Source: Eulemur rufifrons
Taxonomy: Eukaryota > Chordata > Mammalia > Primates > Lemuridae
Reading direction: 5' to 3'
NCBI RefSeq assembly: GCF_041146395.1
Contig: NC_091012.1
Coordinates: forward strand, 16,172,193-16,236,192
Length of the DNA: 64,000 nt
Shown here: one piece after another, positions 13,452-24,980 of the stretch
Layout of the letters: each line of letters opens with the position of its first letter
Position numbering within the stretch: the stretch's first letter is position 1
Program-made: the position numbers and the translations under genes
The notes under the pieces: model-generated
What the model saw: only the letters and a program-made list of their open reading frames with translations
What the model was told of the DNA's origin: nothing
Databases searched by the model: none

Positions 13452-13462
13452 AATTGCACATA

Positions 13463-13809
13463 AAATTATTAGATATTTGATTTTTAAATATTCATTTTAA
13501 AAATCTAATCATACATTTTACATTAACAGTTCCTTTTTCCTAGCTTGAACTAAGATTGGGAATTTAAACTGTGTGTGTACAATTTCCACATGTATAAAAT
13601 AGTTTAATGTGCTACTTTCCATATAGAGTTCTTAACTAAAAATGGTCTATGGGAAGCTTAGAATATTCTCCAGTATATAGTAACATTTTGACTCTTACCT
13701 TATATCTTAATAATTATAAAATTACAATTTTGTTTATTTAAGTATGCAACTTACTGAGAATGTGTCCTCTATGTTCCTTTGTTTATTCATTCATTTCTTT
13801 CTTCCTGAC
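13463..13809. other. Unique AT-rich DNA between L1 elements
   Basis: Nothing recognised. Confidence 0.4.
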
Positions 13810-15170
13810 ATGTGGAATTTTTAATAAATCCTAATATAAATTTTATGTTTCGGACATGTACATCTTGATGACTTGACATATGTATATATTGTGTAATGAT
13901 TAACACAATGAACCTAGCACATCGATAATATCACATAGTTGCCAAATTTTGGGGAGTGAGAACACTTAAGGTCTATTCTCTTAACCTATTTAAGAGAGTA
14001 TTACTTAATCTCAAGTGTACAATACAGCACTATTAACCATATTCACAATGCTGTACATTATATCCCCAGAGTTTATTCATCTCTTATAACTGAAAGTTTG
14101 TACTCTTTGACAAACATCTCCCAATTTTTACCACACCCTGACACTGTTGGCACCCACCATTCTACTCTCTACTTCTATGATCTCTACTTTTTTAGATTCT
14201 ACAAATAGCTCATATCATATAGTAAGTGTATTTCTCCATTTTATTTCACTTACCATAATTTCCATCTGGTTCATCCATCCATGTTGTCATAAATGTCAGG
14301 GTTACCTTTTTTCTTATGGCTAAACAATATTCTACTATATATCATGAATAATCTGCTGCAAATGTAGGAGAACAGATATGTCTTTGTATTACTGATTTCA
14401 TTTCTTTTGGACATGCACCCAGAAGTGAGATGGAAGGATTGTATGGTACTTCTGTTTTTAATATTTGAGGAGCCTCCATACTGCTTTTGATAATGGCTGG
14501 ATCAATTTACATTTCCTCTGGCATTGTACAAGAGTTTCCTTTTGTCCTCACCTTTGGCAACATTTATTATCTCTTGACTTTTTGATAATAGTCATAACAG
14601 GTGTGAGGTGATATCTCATTGTGGTTTCACTTGCATTTACCTGATGAATAATGATGTTGAGCATCTTCTCATAAACTTATTTGCCATTTTTCTGTCCTCA
14701 GTGGAGAAATACCTACTTAGGTCTTTGCATATTTTAAGTCACATTTACCCTTTTTTTGGTGTGTTACTGAGTAGAGATCCTCATATATTTTAAACATTAC
14801 ATTCATCAAATATATTTTCTCCCAATCCTTGGGTTGCTCTTTTATGTTTGTTTGTTTTGTTTTGTTTTGTTTCTCTTTTACTGTGCAGAAACATCTTAGC
14901 CTGATGTAGTCTTACTTGTTTTGGTTTTGCTTTTATTGCCTGTACTATTTTGGTGTGATATAACAAAAAAAATCATTACTAGGGCTAATGTCAAAGAGAT
15001 TGTTCCCTATGCTTTATTCTAGACGTTATACAGTTTCTGGTATTACATTTAATGTTAATCCATTTTGAGTTAATTTTTATATAAGGTATGAATGCCTTAT
15101 ATCCAATAAATTAGTTTCACTAAGTATGGCTAATTCTGTTTGTCACCAATATATTATTTCATGCTGATAT
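13810..15170 (-). mobile_element. Old L1M fragment, antisense (3' UTR and ORF2 3' end)
   Basis: Recognisable antisense phrases include the C-rich 'cccaccattctactctctac', 'tttgactttttgataatagtc' and 'gtgatatctcattgtggttt'. Many indels and stops mark it as ancient. Boundaries are approximate. Confidence 0.85.
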
Positions 15171-15174
15171 GGGA

Positions 15175-16745
15175 AGCTAGAGTTGAGACTAAAGTGCTTT
15201 CTACTACCTCCCTTGAACTAGTTAGCTTTAGCTAACTAGTGATTGAGGTACCCCTAATTATTAATATATAGAATAATAGCACTGTATTTCAATGATATAA
15301 AAATTAAGAATTAAGGAAAGTACTTTCAAAATCTTATTTAACCTATTGTCCTCATTATTTCTACTTGGCTCTAGTAATCATGTTAGCTACTACCACTTGG
15401 TATCTCTAGTACTGACTTTTGTTAGAAAGAATAAAAGTATGATTTTAGAAGAAAATGTTTTTCAGTTTCCTTACTTATACTATTCATTCTGTTTATCTCC
15501 ATTTATGTTTAGGTAGTATTCAAATAGTTACTTAGGCACCACTAACTATCTAGAGCGTTAGCACATTATTTGAACAAGACATAAAAAGTAGTTTTGAAAA
15601 GAATGTGTTTTTCTAGTCCCTGGATTCAACTATTATAGTTATCTCTATAGTTAACTATTCACCAAGGCAAATTATATACACTATATAATATTTGAAGTAA
15701 CATTTCTAACGGGATATAAGAATTTTGAGTGAAGAAGAAATGGTAATTATAAACTCTAATCCCCATGCTTTACATTAGATCCCCCAAACGTAAATACCTG
15801 CAACTTTTGCCCCTTGGTTATAATTAAAAACACCATATTGTGCACTTAAATGTCACTAAGACGGTAGACCTTAGGTGTTCTCACTACAAAAAAAGGGAAA
15901 GGAAAGAAAATGGTAAATACATGAGAGGATGAGTATGTTAAACAGCTTGGTTGCTGTGATCATTTCAAAATGAATATGTACATCAAAACATTACATTGTA
16001 CACTTTAAATAAATATAATATTTTACTTATAATTATATCTCAATAAAGCTGAAAAAGAAAAAAGACTAGTCAACCACATACAAAAAAAAAAGATGACTAT
16101 TCAGTTTCCTGGAATCAACTATTTATCTAGATAATCCTTGTATTTCTAGTTTTCCAGGTTGCTATTTCCATATTTATGATGACATATCTGTGGTAATAAT
16201 TCATTATTCCTAAAAGAAGAAAAATGGACTGAAAAGGATGGGATTTCCTTTTCCCGCCATCACATAACCCTTGTGTTATCACCAGTTATTCCTTGTCAAT
16301 TGTTCCCCTGGGTAACACTCATCTATCTAGAGTTCTGTGCTCTCATTCTTTCGGAGTCAAGAAGAATGTGAATTTGTGCTTCCAGGCTCAACAGGTTACT
16401 GCAGATACCTCAGGTGTTTCCACATAACTAGGTACACCCAATATACTGAACAGATTACTTAAGTTGACAGAAATGAACTAATATTTGACAGGAACAAGTT
16501 ATCCTCTTCCTGCCTTTCACCTATTGTTCCAGTTATCTCTACTTGCCTGTTTGCTTAGGCAATGGTACATATCTATAGGAATTGTTCCTTATTTCAACAA
16601 GAAAAACAAAAGTTTGAGAGGAAATTGATTTCAAATTCCTCTCTTTAAATCATTTTTCTAGTTATTTTCAGTATCTCTAGTAATTGCCTAGGCACTACTA
16701 GATATACACTTATACCCCTATCGCATTATTGAAAATGAAATAAGG
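15175..16745 (+). repeat. Unnamed diverged tandem repeat, unit about 130-150 bp
   Basis: A recurring phrase block, aagaMataaaagtaKgatttt-gaaaagaatgtgtttttc-agtccctgg-ttcaactatt-agttatctct-agttac, then 'aggcactactaactatc', then 'gcacattatt', appears near 15300, 15427, 15577, 16085, 16206, 16470 and 16595 in increasingly diverged form. The two best copies begin at about 15427 and 15577. A perfect 11-bp palindrome (actagttagct/agctaactagt, 2-base loop) lies at 15217-15240. Bases 15835-16080 are an unrelated L1 3' end. I cannot name this family. Confidence 0.6.
15835..16085 (+). mobile_element. Old L1 3'-end fragment, sense, inside the tandem repeat
   Basis: The closing wording 'ttataattatatctcaataaagctgaaaaag' is that of old L1M 3' ends. 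It carries an A-rich tail and interrupts the ~150-bp repeat array. Confidence 0.7.
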
Positions 16746-16754
16746 ACCTCTAGT

Positions 16755-17010
16755 TGAACAGATTCTACTATTCCACGTGACCGTGAGAAGAATGTGTATG
16801 CTGCTACTGTTGGATGACGTCCTCTGTAGATGTCAATTCGGTCCAATTGATGGATGGTGTGGTTGGGTTCAACTGTGTCCTTCTGGACTTTCCACCTGCT
16901 GGGTCTGGCTATTTCTGACAGAGGACGTTGAAGTCTCCAACCATGATATAGTGGATCCACCTATTTCTCCTTGTAGTTCTATCAGGCTTTGCCTCATGCA
17001 GTTTGACTAT
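16755..17010 (-). mobile_element. Old L1M ORF2 endonuclease region, antisense (part 1)
   Basis: Antisense phrases such as 'gttggatgacgtcctctgtagatgtcaatt' (split here for length) and 'ttgaagtctccaaccatgat' are from the endonuclease part of ORF2. It continues at 17911 after an interruption by one unit of the unnamed repeat and a young L1. Confidence 0.85.
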
Positions 17011-17910
17011 CTAGGCTGTTAGCACATTATCTGAACAAGAAATTAAAAAAGTAGTTTTGAAAAGAATGTGTTTTTTTTTATATATACCATATATTTTCTT
17101 TTTTTTTTTTTTTTTGCAAGTTAAAAACAATAGTTTCATATTTTTTCCCCACCCCCCCTTCCCGAGTCAGCACCTTCAAGTGTTACCACTCCCCAAACGG
17201 TGCGCAATGCACTCATTGTGTAGGCATACCCCCATCCCCTCCCCCACCCCCCACCTCAGTCTGATGTCCAATTGGTGTCGTTCCCAGATTTGTATTTAGG
17301 TGATGATCAGGGAAACCAATTTTCTGGTGAGTACATGTGATGCTTGTTTTTCCATTCTTGGGATACTTCACTTAATATAATGGGTTCCAACTCTCTCCAG
17401 GAGAACCATAGAGATGTCGTATCTTCATCATTCCTTATAGCTGAGTAATATTCCATGGTATACATATACCACAGTTTACTAATCCAATCATGTATTGATG
17501 GGCATTTGGGTTGTTTCCACATCTTTGCTATTGTGAATTGTGCTGCTATAAACATTTGGGTACATGTGCCTTTGTTACAGAATGACCTTTTTTCCTTTGG
17601 GTATATGCCCAGTAATGGGATTGCTGGGTCAAATGGCAGGTCTACTTGAATCTGTTTAAGATACCTCCACAATGCTTTCCACAGGGGTTGCACTAGTTTG
17701 CAGTCCCACCAGCAGTGTATTAGTGTTCCTGTCTCTCCACACCCACGCCAACATGTGTTGTTTTGGGTTTTTTTGATAAAGGCCATTCTCACTGGGGTTA
17801 AGTGATATCTCATTGTGGTTTTGATTGGCAAAGAATGTGTTTTTTTAGTCCCTGGCTTCAACTAGTTATCTCTCTAGTTAACTAGTCACCAGGGCAAAGT
17901 ATATACACTA
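17011..17910. repeat. One unit of the unnamed ~150-bp repeat, split by a young L1
   Basis: Bases 17018-17077 and 17847-17905 match 15545-15610 and onward (gttagcacattat, gaacaagaaatt, aaaagaatgtgttttt, agtccctgg, ttcaactagttatctct). The unit itself interrupts the antisense L1M, whose sequence is continuous from about 17010 to 17911. The young L1 then landed inside the unit. Confidence 0.7.
17061..17846 (-). mobile_element. Young 5'-truncated L1 with 17-bp target duplication
   Basis: Target duplications aaagaatgtgttttttt lie at 17061-17077 and 17830-17846. Inside, poly(T) at 17099-17116 is followed by the same 3' UTR and ORF2 C-terminus as the full-length L1, in antisense. The 5' truncation is at the position matching base ~12551 of the full-length copy. 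The ORF2 tail is open for about 170 codons from 17825 down to 17307, including the CX3CX7HX4C motif. This is the same young subfamily as the 5.5-13.4 kb element, but its 3' end stops right after 'aacttgc'. Confidence 0.95.
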
Positions 17911-20400
17911 TATAGTTGTTAGGCACTTACACTTCAATGATTGTTATATCTTCTTGGAGAATTGGTCCCTTTGCCATTACGTACTGGCCTTCTTTATCTC
18001 TGATAACTTTCCTTGCTTTGAGGCCCGGTCTATCTGAAATTAACCCAGCTAGTTCTGCTTTTATTTATTAGTGTTAACATTGTATACTTTATTTACTTCT
18101 AACATATAGGTGTATTTATATTTAAAGTGGATTTCCTGTAGACAAAATATAGTGGGGTCTGTTTTTTTATCACCTGGGACAATGTCTGTTTTTAATTGAT
18201 ATATTCAGTCCATTGATATTCCAAGTGATTATTGATATACTTGGATAAACAGCTACCACATATGTTACAGTTTTCCATTTTTGCCTTTGTTCTTTGTTCC
18301 TATTTTTGTCTTCCACTCTTCATCTGTCTTTTGTGGTTTTAAGTGGAGCATTTTGTATGATTCCATTTTCTCTCCTTTCTTAGCATATCAGTTATACTTC
18401 TTTTGTTACCTTTTTCAGTGGTTGCCCTAGAATTTGCAATATATGTTCACAAATAATCTAAGTTTACTTTCAAATAAGTCTGCACCACCTCATGGGTTGT
18501 GTGAGTACCCTGCAATAAAAGAATCCTAATTCCTCCTACCTGTCACTTGTATCATTGCTGTCATTCATTTCACTTATACACGAGTGTAATTCCTTCACTG
18601 AAGCATTGCATATGGAATTGCTGTAATCCACTTCACTTATAAATGAGGAAATATGATATAAACAGTAGCATATGTAATGGAATACATTTGGTACGCTTGT
18701 GGGCAAGCTGTTAGATGTGATTTAAATTAAGAATAAGAAAAACATAAGTTTTTATTTTACTTTAACATATATCTCCTTTGATGCTCTTACTATCTTAATG
18801 CAGACCTCAGTTTGTGACCTATATCATATTTCTTCTCTCTAAAGAAATTTTCCCCCATGTCTTCCACGGCCATCAAATTCCCTTAATTTTTGTTTATCTG
18901 AGGAATTCTTTATTTCACAGGGCAAAGAATTGTATGTTGGGTCCTTTTTCTTCTCAACACTGTAAATATTTCAGTTCATTCCCTTCTTGCTTGCACGGTT
19001 TCTGAGACCTCTGCCGTGATTCCTATCTTTGTTCCTCTGTACATCACATGGTTTGTCACCGTCTGTCTTCTTTTGGGATTTTCTCTTTGTCTTTGATTTT
19101 CTGCTGTTTGACGATATGCCTAGGTGTAGCATATTTTTGTTTGCTTAGAATTTATCCTGCCTGGTGTTCTATGAGCTTACTGGATGTGTAATTTGGTGGT
19201 TGATATTAATTCTGGAAAGTTTTAAGTCATTATTTTTTCATTTTTTCCTAATCATTTTCCCCTTTCTTCTCCTTATATTTCCATTATGCACAGTTACATG
19301 TTTTGTATGCCCCACAGTCTATAGTTATTCTCTTCTGTTATTTTCTTGAGTCTTTGTTCTATTTGCTTTTCAGTTTTGATGTTTCCATTGATCTAACTTC
19401 AAGCTCAGAGCTTCTTTCCTCAGCCATGTGCATCTCCTAACAAGGCCATCAAAGGCATTCTTCATTTGTGTTATAGGGCTTTGATCTCTAGCATTTCCTT
19501 TTGTTTTTTTCTTAGGATTTCCAGCTCTCAGTGTACAATGGCCATCTTCTTTTGGACACTTTATGTTTTATCTACTAGCACCCTCAGCATTTTAATCATA
19601 GTTGTTTTAAATTCCCAGCCCGATAATTACACCATCCCTGCCATGTCTGATCGGATGCTTGCTCTGTCTCTTCAAACCATGTGTTCTGCCTTCTAGTACA
19701 CCTTGTAAGATAGCCAGGCATGATGTACCAGATAAGAGTGACTAATTCAAATAGGCCTTTAGTCATGTGATGGTACAGTGTGGGGGAAGGGAATTGTTCT
19801 AGCGTGCTGTGATTACGTGTCAGTGGTTACTGAGCCGGTGCCCCTGTACTGGAAACTTCACAGAAGTTTCCTGGTGTTTTCTTCCCTCATAGGTGAAACA
19901 GGATGGGTAGAGCAAGCTGGAGTTCTGTATTTCCCTTCTCCTGGAAGGCTAGTGTTGACTGTAGTTGGGTATCTTCCTCCTCCTCTTTGGTTTGGCTCTG
20001 AAAATACCCCAACAGGTGGGATCCTTGTTAACTATTTCCTCCTGAGGGTAGGCCTTGTTAACGAGAACAAAGTGCCTTAGCATATTTAAAAACTGTTCCT
20101 TCCCCACCCGACCCTGGCTGGAAGTATGAGCGGATTTTCCTGGCATACCTGCTGTGGGTACCTGGCTGAGCTCATGGAGGTAAATCTGGCACTATTGTGA
20201 GGGGTTCTTCATGACTGGGCTCCCTGGAGGTTTGAACAATTAGAGTTGCCCACACAAAGCCTCCAGCAATTAGCCAATTACAGGCCAGGATTTCCTATCC
20301 TGGCATTGGTTCCTTTATCAGTTTCCACTCATGAGTCCCTGCTCAGGTAAGACATAACTCGGTGTATGTGTCTGCCTATGCAGTCTTGGAGGTAGTGGTT
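17911..20400 (-). mobile_element. Old L1M, antisense (ORF2 start, ORF1 and 5' region)
   Basis: Continues the element at 16755: endonuclease N-terminal region to about 18350 ('tatctgaaattaacccagct', 'agtggatttcctgtagac'). ORF1-like antisense text follows to about 19700, and a GC-richer 5' region ends near 20350-20400. The ORF1 portion resembles the half-L1 (HAL1) type text also seen antisense at 38.99-39.63 kb. Heavily decayed; no intact frame. Confidence 0.75.
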
Positions 20401-20780
20401 TGCCCTGTGTAATGCTATCTCTTATGGGTCAAATAAATGTCCTTGATTTTGTCTGTTCACATTTTCATTTTGTTCTTAGGATGCAGTAGGAAGTTCCAGA
20501 ATCCTTACATGTGGAAATAAAACCATAGAGTCTACAAACATTTTGTATTCACATGAATCGGAAAGAGATACATATGAGTCAATATTTAACAAATCTTACC
20601 TTAGAAAAGATTGTAATTACTTAAAAGGGTTGAATGCTATTATTCATTATAGAATGCCATGTAAAATGTTACAATGTCTACCTTCGTGTAACAATTTAGT
20701 TATTAACTCTAAGCTGAATCATAAGGCTGTTCTATTTCATTCAATGTAAAGTGACAATGCCCTCCTCCTTCTTCTGGTGA
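20401..20780. other. AT-rich unique DNA
   Basis: No gene or repeat recognised. An open frame of 68 codons at 20543 has no recognisable features. Confidence 0.4.
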
Positions 20781-20784
20781 ACAT

Positions 20785-22560
20785 GCTTGGAAACTAACAT
20801 TTGCTCTCAACGAGAGCGGCGCCTGCTCTGCAAGAGCCCTGCCCAGAGGTCAGCGGGCCAGGAACCGCCACATGCCGGCTGGAGGATCCCCAGGGTGGTC
20901 CACGCTGGGGCAGGGGAAGGAAAGCAGGCTCTGTGGGGGACACACTGTGGAGTCAGCCAGCAAGTGGCGGAATCATACCTAGAACAGGAGACCATCTCCA
21001 GCAAGGTCTGGACCCGTGGGACACCAAGCCACGGCGGGTAACGGTACAGGCGTGTGTGCAGAATGCACACGGCCACGGGAGGGGGTGACTGAGCCTCCAC
21101 CTTCAGGGTGATGGCTGCTCCTCTCGCAGGGCAAGGGCCAGCTGGAAGGAGCCCAGAGGCGAGGCACTGGGGAGCGGCCCCTTGTCATCGCTGCCCAGGA
21201 CCAGGACCTGGGGAGCCCCTGTTCAGGCCCCAGCTACCCTGAGCGGTCCCGCCAGTGGACCGCCTCCCTGCAGGGGGCGTGGCTCCTCGCTGCTTCGCAT
21301 CCCAAACGCAAGCCACGCCGGCCAATCGGCGAAGCCAGCTGCTCTCACGTGGACACTGGCCCTCAGAGGAGCGTTGTCCTCCTGGTGCCATGGTCGCCCT
21401 TGTCCTCTGAGGGGCAGCCCTCCGGGTCAGTCAGGTGAGGCGTTACTGGGTGGGGAGGCAGGGGAGGCATGGCCCGGTGGCCCCAGGGGTTGAAGGTGTA
21501 GAGCCCAGCAAGGCCTGGGCTGACTCTAAGGAAATGTCCCCAGCGTCACCTGAGGCCGGGGTCTCCGCGAGGTCCCTGAGAGCTGTCCGGAGGGCGGGCC
21601 TGAGGGTCCCCAGGTCCTCTGAGGCTCATTGCAGTGCTCTGCGTGTGTCTGTTGTGGATGTAAGGTACGTGGTGGGCCCAGCCTGGAGCTGTCCTTCGTG
21701 CCCGACTAGGGTCAGAACCGGACACCCGGGTCACCTGGGGTCCCTCTGGAATTCACCATGGCTAGTGGGCAGGGCCCGCCCCTGAGTGTCCCAAACAAGT
21801 GCAGATCAGTTCATTTCCCATCCAGAGGACGAAGGATACGCAGTCACTCCGCATGGTCAGTGCCCCCTGACCAACCAGCAGACACTGCGTCCCTGTGACC
21901 CCAAGGGCCAGGGTCCCACTTTGTTCCAAGGGCACCGTGAGGGGCGGGCAGAGGGGACTGAAGTTGGAGTGTGAGGGACAGGGGCGTGCTCTTTAGCCAC
22001 AGCCCGGGACAAGATGGGACCGGGCGCTGGCATAATTTTCCTCGTCCCCTCCTGCTGTGACAAGAGGCAGGAGGGTGAGCCAGCCCCACCCTTGTTGAAC
22101 CTGGAGACCCTCGCCCTCACCCGCGGGCTCTCACTGAACCTGTCCCCATTTCTGTAGTATGTCTTTGCACTCACAAGGGTCAGGAGTCATCTCTAGCTTC
22201 TGAAGACAGCCAGCCATGGCGCCTCCGGGAAGGAAGCGCGTTAGGAGGAGGGCTGCCAAGGCCCCAGTGGAGGCTCAGCTTATGGCAGCCTATGACATTC
22301 AGCATGGATCGTAAAAGTGCACAGAGGGGCAGCGGGCTGGTCAAGGGGCTCCCCGAAGCCTGTTCCCCTCCGAGGGCACAGTCTGTCTCGTCTCTTGGCA
22401 GGCCAAGCGTGTGGGCGGCCCAGGGCCCCGTCATTGCTTTGGATTCCACCATGCAAACGCACCAGAGCCCCAGGTTTTTTTCTAAAGCAGGTTCATGCTC
22501 CCTCCCCCAGCAGAGTTACAGAAGCTCTTAGCCCAGCTCTTCTGGACGGGTACAGCCCTT
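20785..22560 (+). promoter_or_regulatory. GC-rich island upstream of and spanning Xlr-like exon 1
   Basis: About 1.75 kb of GC-rich DNA with many CpGs (for example gagcggcgcc, ctgaggccggggtctccgcg) in an AT-rich, L1-dense neighbourhood. Open frames on both strands follow composition and match nothing I know. Its position immediately upstream of the ATG at 22216 suggests it includes the promoter and 5' UTR of that gene copy. It could equally be a fossil CpG island. No TATA box is evident. Confidence 0.5.
22216..22310 (+). CDS. Putative first coding exon of an Xlr/SYCP3-like gene (partial copy)
   Basis: Starts cagccATGG, a strong initiation context, and encodes a basic N-terminus (MAPPGRKRVRRRAAK) followed by PVEAQLMAAYDIQHG. 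This resembles the start of the SYCP3 group, where a short basic stretch leads into a VEDQ..-AYD motif. SYCP3 relatives build or modify the meiotic chromosome axis in germ cells. The exon ends at GTAAAAGT (22311), leaving two bases over. That phase fits the next 35-nt exon at 23046. The frame stops directly if the donor is not used. Most downstream exons of this plus-strand copy were not found, so it is probably a partial duplicate. The family call for this exon alone is weaker than for the others. Confidence 0.5.
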
Positions 22561-23130
22561 GCTTCCAACGTGTCTGATAGGCAGTACATGGTTTGCCGTG
22601 ACTGTAATGCCCAAAGGTTTCCAGAAGTGCCTCGGTGAAATGGTCTCAGACCCTGGTCTCATTTCACGCGACCTGCACCTAAACGGTTCCACCTGTAGGT
22701 CTTCTTTGCAGCTCTTGGTGTCCAAGAGCCCAGGAATTCCACCAATACGACATGCCTCCCGCGTCCTTCCTTTAAACATCTTTGTCTTTTTTGCTTTCTA
22801 TGCAGCAAACTATCCAGCAATTGGTGACGGTTGAGAAAACAGCCCCTTTTCAGTCACTCTTGAGCAAGATATGTGGTAATGTGTTCAGAGTCATTTTTGC
22901 CTGGTAGTAAAGTAATTAAGGAAAATCAGCTTCCACTCATGTGGCACTTGTTGTATGTAAAGCGCTTGGCAGAAGGCATTTCTTCTAATGCACACATGGT
23001 ATTTCACTGACCCACAATGTAAAAGTAAATGTAATGTCTTCACAGGAATGAGTTCCAGAATATGCTGGAGAGATTTGAAGGTATGTTTTAGGAGATATTT
23101 GTAGGTGAAGACACTTTTCATAAACCATAT
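22526..23130 (+). repeat. Left arm of inverted repeat containing an Xlr-like intron and exon
   Basis: Pairs in inverted orientation with 26520-27115. The best part (22526-22760 against 26880-27115) is roughly 80-85% identical by eye with few indels. The similarity continues, weaker, through the intron to the 35-nt exon. Both arms are in the same relation to an exon, so this is a duplicated gene segment in opposite orientations. Confidence 0.85.
23046..23080 (+). CDS. 35-nt internal exon of Xlr/SYCP3-like gene, plus-strand copy
   Basis: The acceptor ...gtcttcacag is followed by 35 bases and a GTATGT donor. With two bases carried from the previous exon it reads NEFQNMLERFE, matching the conserved VQNML-(E/G)-F motif just before the Cor1/Xlr/Xmr domain. 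It has the same length and phase as the minus-strand exon at 26581-26615 (one base carried over at the end). The next expected exon in plus orientation was not found before the region turns into the oppositely oriented copy. Confidence 0.75.
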
Positions 23131-23905
23131 AAGTTTTACAGCAGGAACTGTCAGACAGTGAGTGGCACTCCTGTTGTTTACTGCCTTGTTCTCAGATACA
23201 GGATGTTACCTAAGTCTTGAGTGTGATTCAGCTCCATAGATTACTTGCCCCTTTGAATTGTTGATGTGAAGAGAATGCCACTGACAATGGCACCATTACT
23301 AATGAGAGGTGATGCTTTTATTTGATGCACTGTGGAATATTGGAAGAAACTGATGAAATAATCTCTCCACATTGTGCCATGTAGCGAGTCATAGATCTAG
23401 TTATAACGTCAATGTTTCATTTTCCCATGTCGGTTATTTCCCATAACTTCCCAATTTCTTTTCCTTGGGTGGCAGGAGTGCCGGACGAGACCCCGAAAAT
23501 ACCTGCTTATCGTTATATTCGCCTTAATAACCCCAGTAGTGGAGAACGAAACACAACGTGGCTAGCAATGGAGTGATGTATGATCAGAGTCAATGGCAAG
23601 TTTTAAATGAACATGTCTGATATCAGTTACCTTAACTGTGTTAAAGGACATAGTCTTAAGTGTCAGAGTCAATTTTTGACTCCTCTGTGTGGATATTTCA
23701 TATGAACAGGTGAGTTTTGATACCGTTGCTCAATTTGTTCATGACAGTGTGTTTGGCTTGTGAGCTGTCTTATAATTTCATCAATATACATGATAAACTA
23801 TATTTCCAAATTATTTGTAGAATGATTCAGTTCATTCCTGATTACTGGAAAATAAGTACTGACGGTAGATCTTTGGCAGAGAGTTAGTCGTAGGCTTAGC
23901 AAAGC
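23131..23905. other. Junction region between the two convergent Xlr-like copies
   Basis: Unique DNA with no clear exon. The inversion breakpoint must lie here. A degenerate minus-strand frame near 23700-23800 could be remains of the next exon but is not convincing. Confidence 0.4.
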
Positions 23906-24053
23906 ATTATCTGAAGTATTAAAAATGTTTATAATTTTAGTAACTTTGAATTTTACAAAATGCAACCTTTTGATGACAATGATATGCAAACTCTCCTTGA
24001 AATGATGTGGAAACTGTTCTTGAATAAATTCTCCCATTTCCTTGTCTTTTAGT
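23906..24053 (-). CDS. Xlr/SYCP3-like coiled-coil exon, minus-strand copy
   Basis: After the acceptor aaataaattag (24054-24055), the frame set by the previous exon reads GLKDKEMGEFIQEQFPHHF and later VTKIINIFN. This parallels the coiled-coil stretch of SYCP3/Xlr proteins where a QEY..QF motif is followed ~20 residues later by KILNMF. The reading frame is continuous with the 115-nt exon at 24981-25095. The donor end is uncertain: similarity fades near 23906 although the frame stays open to 23798. Several usually acidic or glutamine positions are replaced, so the protein may be decaying. Confidence 0.6.
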
Positions 24054-24980
24054 CTAATTTATTTAAAAGGCTCACTGGCTAAATTAAATTTTTTATTCAT
24101 TTTTCGTGAAATTTTCTGTGTGGGAAGAAAATAATTTCCAAGAGTAATAAGGAGCACAGTCATACTTCATAATAATATGGAAAAAATAAACATAGTCAAA
24201 ACAATTGAATTGGCATAACTTATATCACAAAATGAGAGGAGAGTATCAGCAGCTGACATTTTCTCATGGGGAAAAGATCAAATGATTTCCTTTCATTCTA
24301 AATGTATTTCTTCCTGACTGACTACCAGAGAAGTTATCTTACATTCTTTACCCCTTGAAAACAAAGGAAGATGTACTGTACTAAAAATTTTCCAGAAATA
24401 TTCATTTTATCTAAAAGTGGTTTCCTTTTCATTTCCTCTCATTGAATAACATGTGAGTTTGACATGCTATGTAGATTCAATGAGGACATCATATCCATTC
24501 ATCCGACATGACTTCCAAACGGGAATATTTCATTTGATATTTCCTCACTTTGGCACAACAATGATTTTGTAAACAGAATAGTGAACACAAGTAAAATATG
24601 TAATATATTTACGATATTACCCTTTTCTATGTAACTGATTATTGTTAACTATCCCAAGAGTAAATGTTTAAGAGTGTTACCTTATACTCAACAAGCATAT
24701 TCCCAGAAATGTATATTAAATTAGTTTTACAGGAAAACCCTATTGTTATATGAAAGGGGAAAATAGATCACCTTCGTTGGCTTCTAGCTAATATATTTCA
24801 ATTTGATTAAACTGAGTTTATAGAACTAAAGAACTTATCTGCTTAGAGAAAAATCACGTGAAATATATTGTTCACTGGAGATTCTAACAAATACAAGATA
24901 GTGTTTGTCTAAAGTTATCTTCACCAATGAATACTAAGAATGACACAAATATCATGGTTCAAAGAAGTAATCAACCTTAC
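24054..24980 (-). other. Intron of Xlr-like minus-strand copy
   Basis: AT-rich DNA between two supported exons; no repeat recognised. Confidence 0.5.

Larger units (their letters stand above)
5507..13462 (+). mobile_element. Full-length, nearly intact L1 retrotransposon (strepsirrhine lineage)
   Basis: A complete L1 with a ~2.6 kb 5' UTR, ORF1, a 39-nt spacer, ORF2, a 3' UTR with a G-rich tract and a poly(A) tail. Perfect 11-bp target duplications aattgcacata lie at 5507-5517 and 13452-13462. The element itself runs from 5518 to 13451. Across about 1,627 codons there are only three nonsense codons and no frameshift, so it is young. It cannot jump autonomously as it stands. The 3' end contains ~140 bases not shared with the related copy at 17.1 kb. 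Confidence 0.97.

Noticed and set aside
15217..15240. Perfect palindrome considered as a transposon terminal repeat or terminator
   Set aside because: No matching end or target duplication was found, and bacterial-type terminators do not apply here; reported only as part of the unnamed repeat.
23798..24037. First thought to be a hAT transposase fragment (KIINIFN phrase)
   Set aside because: The frame and splice phase fit the Xlr/SYCP3-like exon series better, and the hAT motif context is absent.
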